Below, in pieces: positions 8,326 through 15,607 of a stretch of 64,000 bases of DNA. The stretch's first letter is position 1; the number at the start of each line of letters is the position of its first letter. The translations under genes and the position numbers were made by a program. The notes beneath the pieces were generated by a model. That model had not been told where the DNA came from. It saw nothing but the letters and a program-made list of their open reading frames with translations, and ran no database searches. The stretch is from JAVJUS01 sp040220455 (GTDB taxonomy: Bacteria; Pseudomonadota; Alphaproteobacteria; DSM-16000; Inquilinaceae): NCBI GenBank assembly GCA_040220455.1, contig JAVJUS010000030.1, positions 1 through 64,000 of the forward strand, given 5' to 3'.

Positions 8326-9483
8326 ATGATTACGATTGTTGTGGGTGGTCAGTACGGAGGCGAAGGAAAGGGTAAAGTGTGTGCCTTTCTCGCCAGAAAT
8401 GAAAATTTTGAAATTGTTTGCCGGTGTGGCGGTATAAACTCTTCTCATACGATAGTGCAGAATGATCGGGCATACCGTTTCCGCATGCTTCCTACAGCAG
8501 TATCGGAAGCTCGTCCGAAGATTGTTTTTGGACCGGGGTCATTGCTTCATATTCCGACGCTTCTGAAAGAAATGAGCGACTGGAATGTCCATAAGGATGA
8601 TGTACTTATAGATCCATTAGCTGGCATTGTTTCCGAGGAGTGCATCAAGGCGCAGAGGCAGGACTCTAGGTACCAAACGATCGGTTCGACTCTGACTGGT
8701 ACTGGATATGCAACAGCAGAGCGAGCAAAGAGGAGACTTAAGCTTGCGCGAGATTATCAAGAGATCTCGGCTATGCTTGGGTGCACAAGGAACTTTCTTT
8801 ATAGAGCTGCCGAGCAAAACAAGCGTATCCTACTTGAAGGGCATCAAGGTGCTCTGCTCTCAAATTATCATGGTGATTATCCTTTTACCTCTAGTCGCGA
8901 TTCAACGGCGGCGGCGATGCTTTCAGAAGTGGGCTTGGGCTTGCGATGGAAGTATGATGTCGTTCTGGTGATTAAAGCGTTCGAAACGCGAAACCATGTA
9001 GGGAAACTAAGAAACGAAATAGCTGCTGATAAGGCACTACGAATGGGAATTAAGGAGGTGGGTGGTGGCTCCTGGGGCATCGCAGATAGGGCGCGTCGAG
9101 TAGGAATGTTCGATCATGAGGTGCTGCAAACGGCAGTTCAGTTAAATACTCCTAATCGGATTGCGCTCACTGGCGTAGACTACCTTTTCCCTAGTATGAA
9201 GGATGCAACATCCGCCGACGTTGAAGTGGCGGATTTTGAGACTTTTTTGAAGTCGATCCAAGGTTGGGCTGGCGTGGCGGTGGAAATTGTCACGACCGGC
9301 CCAGAGACAGCTTCCGGCTACTATCGTGCTGGAAGCACACAGAATAACCGAGCCGTAACGAAGGAATTCGTACGTTCTGATGGATATCAAGAAAATCGCT
9401 CTAACAAGCATATGAATCGGCACACCGAAGGGAGCGAAATGAGGAAACGCCGGTTGGCGATTAGGGATTTATTTGACTACTGA
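8326..9483 (+). CDS. PurZ-like adenylosuccinate synthetase homologue (island cargo)
   Basis: 385 residues, shorter than housekeeping PurA (about 430). The fold is recognisable from GGQYGGEGKGKV (P-loop, residues 7-18), GGINSSHTI (catalytic His 41), EGHQGALLSNYHGDYPF (171-187), DRARRVGMFD (254-263), ALTGVDYL (280-287) and EIVTTGPE. Two changes stand out. The catalytic Asp13 of E. coli PurA (WGDEGKGK) is Gly12 here. The Lys of the GTP-selective TKLD motif is Gly (TGVD). Phage PurZ, which joins aspartate to dGMP for 2-aminoadenine synthesis, also has Ser or Gly at the first site and uses ATP/dATP, so a PurZ-like (d)GMP-using enzyme is the best hypothesis. It is AT-rich, co-transcribed with the HD hydrolase, and has a Lys/Arg/Asn-rich C-terminal tail. 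A housekeeping role is unlikely. Confidence 0.85.
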   Translation: MITIVVGGQYGGEGKGKVCAFLARNENFEIVCRCGGINSSHTIVQNDRAYRFRMLPTAVSEARPKIVFGPGSLLHIPTLLKEMSDWNVHKDDVLIDPLAGIVSEECIKAQRQDSRYQTIGSTLTGTGYATAERAKRRLKLARDYQEISAMLGCTRNFLYRAAEQNKRILLEGHQGALLSNYHGDYPFTSSRDSTAAAMLSEVGLGLRWKYDVVLVIKAFETRNHVGKLRNEIAADKALRMGIKEVGGGSWGIADRARRVGMFDHEVLQTAVQLNTPNRIALTGVDYLFPSMKDATSADVEVADFETFLKSIQGWAGVAVEIVTTGPETASGYYRAGSTQNNRAVTKEFVRSDGYQENRSNKHMNRHTEGSEMRKRRLAIRDLFDY

Positions 9484-9617
9484 TTACGGATACTTTGGAG
9501 CTTTACATACGCGGTCAGACGCGACAGTAATCTTGTTGCTAGCTGCTAAAGAGCCGATCACGGCGGTAACGTAGCGGGCATACGAGCATGGTTTCTCTAT
9601 CCGTGCGATTGGTGATC

Positions 9618-10118
9618 TCATACAGGCCATGGGCAGCCCGCGGAGAGCCGTCGCGTCGTGCGCCAGGCCGAGAGCGCGCCGATCCGCTCCAGCGCTTCCC
9701 GGGCGATCTCGGAGCCGGTCGCCTTCCAGACATCGTGGAACTCGCGCCGCAGGTGCGCCCAGCACGCCGCCTCCCGGATCTTCGGGACGTCATCCAGCCC
9801 GGGCTCGTAGAGCTTGCGGAACCCGGCGTAGGCGTCGGCCTGCAGGATGCCTTCGAACTCGGCGAGATGCCGCTGCGGATGCGCGCCCTGGCGGTCGGGC
9901 GAGAAGAAGTAGGCGATGCCGGGCGGATCGGTGCCGCCCCAGGGCCGGTCGTCGCGCACATAGGCCCAGATCCGGCCCTCCTTGATCGCCCGCGGCCGGC
10001 CCTTCGCCTTCGGGCCGGTGGGATCGAGCACACGGATCGGCGTGTCGTCGGCGTGCAGCCGGTCGCTCGCCATCAGCACGGCCGGGTCGTCGGGCAGGGT
10101 CTCGAGCGCCTGAACCAT
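9618..10118 (-). pseudogene. IS66-family transposase TnpC, internal fragment
   Basis: The reading frame matches the catalytic middle of IS66 TnpC: HADDTPIRVLDP (first Asp), GRIWAYVRDDRPWGG, YFFSPDRQGAHPQRHLAEFEGILQADAYAGF (second Asp) and ACWAHLRREFHDVW. The N-terminal half is missing; the frame starts abruptly near 10118. The C-terminal part after ALERIGAL is disrupted, and the IS66 frame does not continue. It is a decayed copy on the same strand and in the usual order after tnpA and tnpB. It cannot be functional. Confidence 0.85.
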
Positions 10119-10181
10119 GCCGGAGTCTACCCCGGCCGGGACTCCCGCACCAGCGCTATCGGCCTGATTCCAATGACCAAA

Positions 10182-10529
10182 TCAGACCACGCGCGCCGGC
10201 GGTGCGGTCCACGCCGGCCGCCGCCAGTCGATCCCCTCTCAAAGCATCGCCAGCTGCGCCGAGGTCAGTCGGACCGCACCATCCGCCGGAGACGGCCATG
10301 GGAAGCGGCCGCGCTCCAGGACCTTGTAGTATAGGCAGAAGCCCTGGCCGTCCCAGTACAGCAGCTTGATCCTGTCGCCGCGTCTTCCCCGGAACCCGAA
10401 CACCGCGCCCGAGGCCGGGTTCTGCCGCAGTTCCCGCTGCGCCAGCGCCGCCAGCCGGGTGATCCCCTTCCTCATGTCGGTGACGCCCGCGGCCAGGTAG
10501 ACGCGCACGCCTGTCCCGGGGCCGATCAT
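10182..10529 (-). pseudogene. IS66 TnpB with in-frame stop
   Basis: From ATG 10529 the protein reads MIGPGTGVRVYLAAGVTDMRKG...FRGRRGDRIKLLYWDGQGFCLYYKVLERGRFPWP, a textbook IS66 Orf2 (TnpB, about 115 aa). A TGA at 10239-10241 follows TSAQLAML; the same frame then continues EGIDWRRPAWTAPPARVV to a second stop at 10182. The TGA sits where the family normally has a hydrophobic residue (AMLLEGIDWRRP), so it is a nonsense change and not the natural end. The start overlaps the tnpA stop (ATGA). Confidence 0.85.
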
Positions 10530-10888
10530 GCGGTCTCGACCGTGCGGATCAGCCGCTGCAGCACGATCGCCGGCACGTCCGTCGTGACGGTCAGTGTCCG
10601 ACCCTTGGCCAGGCCGACTTCGACCCTGCGGCCCCTGGTCTCCGGCGTCTCCTCGCCCTCGGCCGCCTCGGCGGTGACCGGCAGGAAAACGGTGGGTTCG
10701 ACCGGGATCAGACCTTTGCGGACAAGCTCCCGACGCCACTGGTAAACCTGTTGCCGGCTGAGGTCGTGGCGGCGCGCCACTTCGGCCACCGACCAGCCCT
10801 CGTCCCCGACCTCCGAGAGGATCGCCAGCTTCTGCTCGTCGCTCCAGCGTCGGCGGCGCTCCGCACCCCTCAGGATTTCCTGCCGCAT
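10526..10888 (-). CDS. IS66 TnpA (helix-turn-helix accessory protein)
   Basis: 120 residues from ATG 10888 behind a GGGGAGG site; a TTG at 10903 would add five residues. The N-terminal half is the IS3/IS66 Orf1-type helix-turn-helix: RRRRWSDEQKLAILSEVGDEGWSVAEVARRHDLSRQQVYQWRREL. The C-terminal half is the IS66-specific tail ending TTDVPAIVLQRLIRTVE. The frame is intact, but the element is dead because tnpB and tnpC are broken. Confidence 0.85.
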   Translation of the reverse strand: MRQEILRGAERRRRWSDEQKLAILSEVGDEGWSVAEVARRHDLSRQQVYQWRRELVRKGLIPVEPTVFLPVTAEAAEGEETPETRGRRVEVGLAKGRTLTVTTDVPAIVLQRLIRTVETA

Positions 10889-10908
10889 CGCCTCCCCACC
10901 CAATAGCC

Positions 10909-10938
10909 GACGTCCGTACCGACGTCGGTACGGACGTC
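10909..10938. repeat. perfect 30-bp palindrome upstream of IS66 tnpA
   Basis: GACGTCCGTACCGAC is followed directly by its exact reverse complement, with no loop. It lies about 20 bp ahead of the tnpA start, between the IS66 genes and an opposite-strand IS66 scrap. Confidence 0.8.
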
Positions 10939-10968
10939 AGCCTACGCCGAACCTCTGCTGGGGGAAGG

Positions 10969-11036
10969 CGGCCTTGAGCGGCCGGTTACGGCGTCTCGAC
11001 GACCTGCTGCCCTGGAACTGGCAGCCCGCCGCCTGA
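10969..11036 (+). pseudogene. C-terminal scrap of an IS66-like TnpC
   Basis: The plus-strand frame ends [18 protein letters not shown] and stop, which matches the characteristic tail of IS66 TnpC proteins ([11 protein letters not shown]). It is in opposite orientation to the IS66 genes on its left, so it comes from another copy or an inversion. Confidence 0.45.
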
Positions 11037-11133
11037 ACGCCCGAGCGCCGCAGTTTACACGACATCCGGCGATCGCGGCAGGGCGGCCCTCAGCGGCCCA
11101 TTACGATGCCGGCGAGGTAGCGCTCGTTCTCTG

Positions 11134-11325
11134 CGGGCCGAGAAGGCGCTGACGGCGGTGATTCAGGAAGTCTACGTGCAGGGCGTCTCGACGCGCAGCG
11201 TCGACGACCTGGTCAAGGCGCTGGGCATGTGCGGCGTGTCGAAGAGCCAGGTGTCGCGGCTGTGCGCCGAGATCGACGAGCGCGTCGCAGCGTTCCTGGA
11301 GCGGCCTCTGGAGGGCGACTGGCCG
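11134..11325 (+). pseudogene. IS256-family (Mutator-type) transposase fragment
   Basis: The frame [64 protein letters not shown], cited here by its positions, is a clear match to the region before the first catalytic Asp of IS256 transposases (key residues: [18 protein letters not shown] and SKSQVSRLC). Both ends are lost and only about 64 residues remain. The similarity stops abruptly at 11325, where AT-rich sequence leading to the next gene begins. Confidence 0.85.
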
Positions 11326-11441
11326 CCAGCTACACCACGTCCGGGGACACGATCGTTGCCATATCTTCCACAGCGGTCATAATTGATAACATAACCAGCT
11401 TCGTACGAACATGTGCGGAGCGACTTGAGACCGTATGATAT

Positions 11442-12668
11442 ATGGACACAGGCAACGGAAACAGTGAGGGAAAATTCTGGGCGGCAACGTTCAGATCGAT
11501 CCTGTCGTCGATTGATTCAATCCTTGGAAAGCTGGGAAAATTCATCCCTTGGCTGAGACACTGGTTACACAGGCCTATCCTGGTACCGCATCAGAGAAAA
11601 CATTGGTGGCATATGGGTCGGACCGGCGATCAGCGCCCTGCCATGCAGGTTGCGACCTACTGGCATATTACCAACCCAACCGATCAGCCGATCCGGGTAC
11701 TGAGCGCTTTCATAGCACGGCCGAAAACGGACGGCATGGTTCTCGTGAAAGACGTCAACAGCAACTACTTTGGCTCATATTCCATTCCACCCGGGTGTAC
11801 CACTGAGTTGAATGCGGATTTCTGGATTGTTCCTCCAATCACCAAAGAAGGGCGTCATATTGTTGTCGATGTGGTGTTTATTGACCAATTCAACCAACGA
11901 AGAAAAGTGAAGGCGGTCAAGATTGCCTCCGATAAAAGACGTACACCACAACCAACGAAACTGGAGACCGAGCGCATATGGACACTCACCAATGAGATTG
12001 AAAAGCGGGTTGCCAGTGTTTTACAGGACGAAATCGCTCGGTATAAAAAGTTCGGGCGCCGTGAAGGCCAACTTGGAAGCGTGTTAGCCGAATTTAACGG
12101 ACGCGAAATCAGACAGATCTATCAAGATAGTTGGAGCAGTGACAAGGCGGGGCAACGGCAAGAGATTGCAAGCGGCTCCGGAGACAGAAAAGTGAAAACA
12201 GAGAATGGCGATGCGCTCGTTCGATACTACAATGGGCTTTCTGACAAGGAGGAAAGAGACGCCTTCGTTAACGCACTGTTGAAACGACTCACTCGGAGAC
12301 TAGAATACTTTTGCGTCAGTTATCTCATACTCTACGTTATGTTTAGGAGCGGCAAGATTTCAGACGCACTCGCGGTGGCCAACCAAACATTATCGGAAAG
12401 ACGAACTTGGCTAAGCATTGCTAAAGAGAAGGCTTTCGGGCCAAGTCTGTTGGAAAGCCACCAACGCTACGGATACAGTGATTTTTTCGGTATGCTAAAT
12501 GGGTTGCTAAGATATGAGCATGAGGCTTTCAGAGACTCAGAACTTGATGATATAGAGAAGTGTATCTCGGAAGCAGATGAACATACATTCCGCATTGCCG
12601 AGAAAGTTAATTCGATCCGATCTCTCAGACTTTCGCAGAGAGATGGATCGACGCCGCTAAACGAATAG
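11442..12668 (+). CDS. uncharacterised AT-rich island protein with N-terminal beta-sandwich
   Basis: 408 residues from ATG 11442. I do not recognise a named family. After a helical leader with Leu/Ile-rich stretch (residues 14-45), residues about 55-165 look like an all-beta, Ig-like domain: KHWWHMGRTGDQRPAMQV, then ITNPTDQPIRVLSAFIARPK, SYSIPPGCTTELNADFWI and DVVFIDQFNQRRKVKAVKI, each with alternating hydrophobics. Residues 175-408 are predicted helical, with charged segments and one hydrophobic stretch (FCVSYLILYVMF). No catalytic motif is visible. It is AT-rich like the HD/PurZ-like pair and sits alone between insertion-sequence debris and the serine recombinase, a typical position for a defence or fitness cargo gene. 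Function unknown. Confidence 0.75.
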   Translation: MDTGNGNSEGKFWAATFRSILSSIDSILGKLGKFIPWLRHWLHRPILVPHQRKHWWHMGRTGDQRPAMQVATYWHITNPTDQPIRVLSAFIARPKTDGMVLVKDVNSNYFGSYSIPPGCTTELNADFWIVPPITKEGRHIVVDVVFIDQFNQRRKVKAVKIASDKRRTPQPTKLETERIWTLTNEIEKRVASVLQDEIARYKKFGRREGQLGSVLAEFNGREIRQIYQDSWSSDKAGQRQEIASGSGDRKVKTENGDALVRYYNGLSDKEERDAFVNALLKRLTRRLEYFCVSYLILYVMFRSGKISDALAVANQTLSERRTWLSIAKEKAFGPSLLESHQRYGYSDFFGMLNGLLRYEHEAFRDSELDDIEKCISEADEHTFRIAEKVNSIRSLRLSQRDGSTPLNE

Positions 12669-12674
12669 ACCGAG

Positions 12675-14231
12675 CTACGCGGCTCTATTAAATCCGTTGT
12701 TCGGATACTGGTTATGCAGATTATACTTCCACTGAGGGATCTCCGGCACCTTGTCGACTTTGGAACCTTGTTGCCTTGGGGTGAAAAGTGCGAGAAGTGT
12801 GTCGATATGGGTCACCAATGGAGACAGCTTGGCTGGGTCTCTTTCGATGAGCCAATTTGAGGGCTCTACTTCAACATTTTTTCGTACCACCCGGCAGTTC
12901 GAGAAACTGTTTTCGGCGAGCTGCCGTCGCTCAGCTGGATTCGCGATTTCGTAAAGCGCTGCAACGTTTTTTATGAGTTCGAGGAACGCCGCACGCTTGG
13001 CCAGGTCCAGCTGGTCGCAGTCCAGCTCTTCCTCCCGCTGCGCCACCTGAGCGAGCTCCAGTTCGAGCGTGAGCTTGCGTTCCCGGTATTCCTCCCGCGT
13101 TAGTGTCCCATCGATGGCCAAGTCCGCCGCGCGCGATAGCCTCTCCTTGATCTGCGCGCGCTGCAGGGCCAGGGAGCGGCGCAGCTCCTCCCGATCTCCA
13201 TCCGCAAGCCACGCATTCCACCGACACTCCAGGTCGGCCGCGTCCTGCTCCGACAGCTGAAGCCGCTGCAGACACGTGAGAACCGCCGTGTCGATCGCCT
13301 CCTCCCGCACGGTGGTCGTCGGGCAGCCGCGCGCCTGGCAGCGGTAGTAGGTGTAGGATTTCTGGCGCTCTGGCGACATGGGGCCACCACAGAGCCCGCA
13401 CCGGAAGAGCCCCACGTATGTGTGGTTGTGTCGGGTTACCTTCTTGCCAGCCCTCCCGGAGATCACCCGCTGCGCCTGCCGGAACGTGGCCGTGTCGATG
13501 ATCGGCTCGTGCCGACCTTCGTACGTCGCCTCGGACCGTCGGATCACGATCAAGCCAGTGTAGAAGGGGTTGTGGAGGATCGTCTCGATGCCATGGAGCG
13601 ACACCGGCTTGCCGGCATGGTTGCGCAGGCCCCGGCGCTCCATCTCCGCCTGGAGTGAGCGCAATGAATGTTGGCCGCTGGCGTAGAGGTGGAATGCCTC
13701 GCGAATGAGCGGGGCCTTCAGCGGGCACGGCGTCTTGACCTGGCCGCGCCCATGGTCGCGATACCCCAGCGGCGCTTTAAACGGATAGAGGCCCTGCTGC
13801 AGCCGCCCGGTGAGGCCTTTGATCGTCTCCTCGCGCAGGTTGCGGATGTAGTCGGCAGCGATAACGGCCTGGATGTCCGCGGTCAGCCGCCCGCCGCGCG
13901 AGGTGAAATCGACGTTCTCAGTCGCGACGTAGACGTCGATGCCCTGTTCGGGCAGTTCGCTCACGATCGCCCAATCCCGCAGGTTTCGAGCTGACCGGTC
14001 GATCTTGTGCATGATGAGGCCCTGCGCCTGGCCTCGCTCTAAGAGCTTCAGCATCTGGTTGAACACCGGCCGGCCGCCTTTGGCTGCAGTTTCCAGCTCC
14101 CGAAACCAGCGAGCTACCGAGAGGCCGTTGCGACTCGCAAATGCCGTGATGGCGTCCTGCTGCGCCTGCAGCGACACGCCCTCGCCCTGTTTCTGGGTCG
14201 AGACACGGATGTATCCAAAGCACGGCTTCAT
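12675..14231 (-). CDS. large serine recombinase
   Basis: 518 residues from ATG 14231 (a longer frame exists, but MKPCFGYIRVST begins the domain properly and overlaps the small upstream gene by ATGA). Resolvase domain: CFGYIRVSTQKQGEG with catalytic Ser 11, FRELETAAKGGRP, IMHKIDRSARNLRDWA. Recombinase domain: KAPLGYRDHGRG and HNPFYTGLIVIRR. Zinc ribbon: FRCGLCGGPMSPERQKSYTYYRCQARGC (four Cys, cited here by motif). A long coiled coil follows (RREELRRSLAL...EEELDCDQLDL). This is the architecture of serine integrases and transposon recombinases. It may have brought in a sub-element inside the island, or may invert or excise neighbouring DNA. It ends only 6 bp from the convergent 408-aa gene. Confidence 0.94.
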   Translation of the reverse strand: MKPCFGYIRVSTQKQGEGVSLQAQQDAITAFASRNGLSVARWFRELETAAKGGRPVFNQMLKLLERGQAQGLIMHKIDRSARNLRDWAIVSELPEQGIDVYVATENVDFTSRGGRLTADIQAVIAADYIRNLREETIKGLTGRLQQGLYPFKAPLGYRDHGRGQVKTPCPLKAPLIREAFHLYASGQHSLRSLQAEMERRGLRNHAGKPVSLHGIETILHNPFYTGLIVIRRSEATYEGRHEPIIDTATFRQAQRVISGRAGKKVTRHNHTYVGLFRCGLCGGPMSPERQKSYTYYRCQARGCPTTTVREEAIDTAVLTCLQRLQLSEQDAADLECRWNAWLADGDREELRRSLALQRAQIKERLSRAADLAIDGTLTREEYRERKLTLELELAQVAQREEELDCDQLDLAKRAAFLELIKNVAALYEIANPAERRQLAENSFSNCRVVRKNVEVEPSNWLIERDPAKLSPLVTHIDTLLALFTPRQQGSKVDKVPEIPQWKYNLHNQYPNNGFNRAA

Positions 14232-14383
14232 ACGCGATTCTTGTCGGACTCGGATTCTATCAGATCCTCGGATTCCGTCGAATCGGACCACGGCCATTTG
14301 CCTTCACGGCGCAGCCGCTTGTAGATCTGCCGGCAGATATCGAGGTGTCGTCCTAATTGATCGTTGTGCTTCATGGTGAGCAT
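14228..14383 (-). CDS. small acidic protein paired with the serine recombinase
   Basis: 51 residues: ATG 14383 (second Met at 14374) to TGA overlapping the recombinase ATG (ATGA). The protein has a basic first half (HLDICRQIYKRLRREGKWPW) and a very acidic tail (DSTESEDLIESESDKN). I have seen small proteins with this R-I-Y-x-R-x-x-R-E-G-x-W-P-W plus S-E-D-L-x-E-S-E pattern next to recombinases of this kind, so it looks like a conserved partner, possibly a modulator or directionality factor. The four-base overlap implies translational coupling. Confidence 0.75.
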   Translation of the reverse strand: MLTMKHNDQLGRHLDICRQIYKRLRREGKWPWSDSTESEDLIESESDKNRV

Positions 14384-14718
14384 TGTATGGCCGCTCGAAT
14401 TGAATGCTAGACGCCCGATTATGCGATTTCCGCAACTTGGGTGGGTCTTGCGGGCGCAGGCGGTTGCGCTAGGCTTTTCGCAGAACCATTGATCCTGTCG
14501 GCGTCGGTCTCACCACCTGGTTGCTCTTGGTTCGATCGGAGGGGTTTCACCCCTCCGACGGACAGGCCACAAAGAGCAGACCAGGCGGAGGACGAGACCC
14601 CTACCGTCGCAGACATAAGGGGATCGATGGAATCACGGCGGCTGCCGGCCGAACTGCGATCAGTCGCGGTTGCAACCGGTGGTGGTGCCGTTAGCAATCA
14701 TCGTTCATTTCCAATGCT
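14384..14718. other. intergenic region between recombinase unit and XRE regulator
   Basis: 335 bp between divergent units with no convincing gene. It should hold promoters for both the recombinase operon (minus) and the regulator operon (plus). An imperfect hairpin is visible around 14538-14566 (GGAGGGGTTTCACCCCTCC core). Confidence 0.5.
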
Positions 14719-15063
14719 ATGCATGACTTTCACCATAGCCTGCTCACCGCTCGGCGGCGAGCCGGGTTCAGTCAGGCGGACTGTGCCCACCTGCTTGGCA
14801 TCTCACAGACGCGCATGTCGCGGCTGGAGCGAGGTGTCGCGATACCGACCGTGCGGGAACTCTGCGGCGCTGCCATCCTATTTGGGCGCAGCATGGAGTT
14901 CCTGAGCGGAACGCTCTTTGTGCAGCGGGCGCGGGATCTCAAGGAGCGCCTGTTTGATCTGAGGGAGCCGAAACGCTCCTGGCTCGGCCATTTCAACCGC
15001 AACTACAGCCTGCACCAGCTCGGTGATCGAATTGACCGATTCATCGACGCCTATGAAGCATGA
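14719..15063 (+). CDS. XRE-family transcriptional regulator
   Basis: 114 residues. The N-terminal HTH_XRE domain is clear: LLTARRRAGFSQADCAHLLGISQTRMSRLERGVAIPTVRELCGAAILFG (residues about 8-56). The C-terminal half is charged and helical. It starts a plus-strand run of small genes and overlaps the next gene (start 15053). It probably represses its own operon or the divergent recombinase unit. The same small regulator plus RuvC-like partner arrangement is typical of integrative elements. Confidence 0.9.
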   Translation: MHDFHHSLLTARRRAGFSQADCAHLLGISQTRMSRLERGVAIPTVRELCGAAILFGRSMEFLSGTLFVQRARDLKERLFDLREPKRSWLGHFNRNYSLHQLGDRIDRFIDAYEA

Positions 15064-15523
15064 AGGCCGCGTGCTGACCATCGCTGCTGCAAACGGCCGG
15101 GTCGGATATGTCTTTCTGGACGATACGGTGGTGCTCACCTGGGGTCTGTCCCGCAAGGCAAGCCGGGGACCTGACGAAGCCGCTGCCCGCACGGCCCAGT
15201 GGCTGGAGACCCTGCGTCCGGACGTGGTTATCACCGAGAAGATCACACGCCGCAACCGCAAGGGCGATCGCACCAAAGCGGTTATCGCGGCCATTCGGTC
15301 AGTGGCAGAGATGGCGGATGTGCTCGCAATCGAGGTTGCACGGGTTCAAAGCCACCAGAATAAATTCGAGGAAGCCGTCGAGATCGCGGCAATCTTTCCG
15401 GAGCTTGCCCGACTCGTGCCGAAATACCGCAAGCCATGGCAAACCGAGCCGAAGACGACAGTGTACTTCGAGGCGGCGGCGCTCGTCCTCAGCGCGTTCG
15501 GCGATCCGCGCCGCCGGCCATGA
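15053..15523 (+). CDS. RuvC/RNase H-fold-like protein
   Basis: 156 residues from ATG 15053, which overlaps the regulator stop. The start VLTIAAANGRVGYVFLDDTVVLTWGL resembles the first strands of RuvC-like nucleases (GxGxxxL followed by a strand). LETLRPDVVITEKITRRNRKGDRTK matches the second acidic strand (PDxVxxE), and a later helix pair FEEAVEIAAIFPELA resembles the family core. The usual first Asp (DPs/DPG) is Ala here, so catalytic competence is uncertain; Glu in ITEKI is retained. It may resolve junctions or act in element maintenance. Confidence 0.6.
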   Translation: MKHEGRVLTIAAANGRVGYVFLDDTVVLTWGLSRKASRGPDEAAARTAQWLETLRPDVVITEKITRRNRKGDRTKAVIAAIRSVAEMADVLAIEVARVQSHQNKFEEAVEIAAIFPELARLVPKYRKPWQTEPKTTVYFEAAALVLSAFGDPRRRP

Positions 15524-15607
15524 TCAGCGACGACATTCATACCGTCTCCTTTCGCGGGGTGCGTCCGAGATCGGCTCGGGCGGCCACCCGTACGGAAGGA
15601 GACAACC

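Noticed and set aside
6558..9483. Reading the HD/PurZ-like pair as a degenerate Z-genome prophage
   Set aside because: No capsid, terminase, polymerase or lysis gene is anywhere in the island, and the HD protein is far larger than phage DatZ. Kept as a bacterial cargo module.
8326..9483. Housekeeping purA
   Set aside because: Too short, AT-rich, on an island, and lacks the catalytic Asp and the Lys of TKLD. The host should have another purA outside this window.
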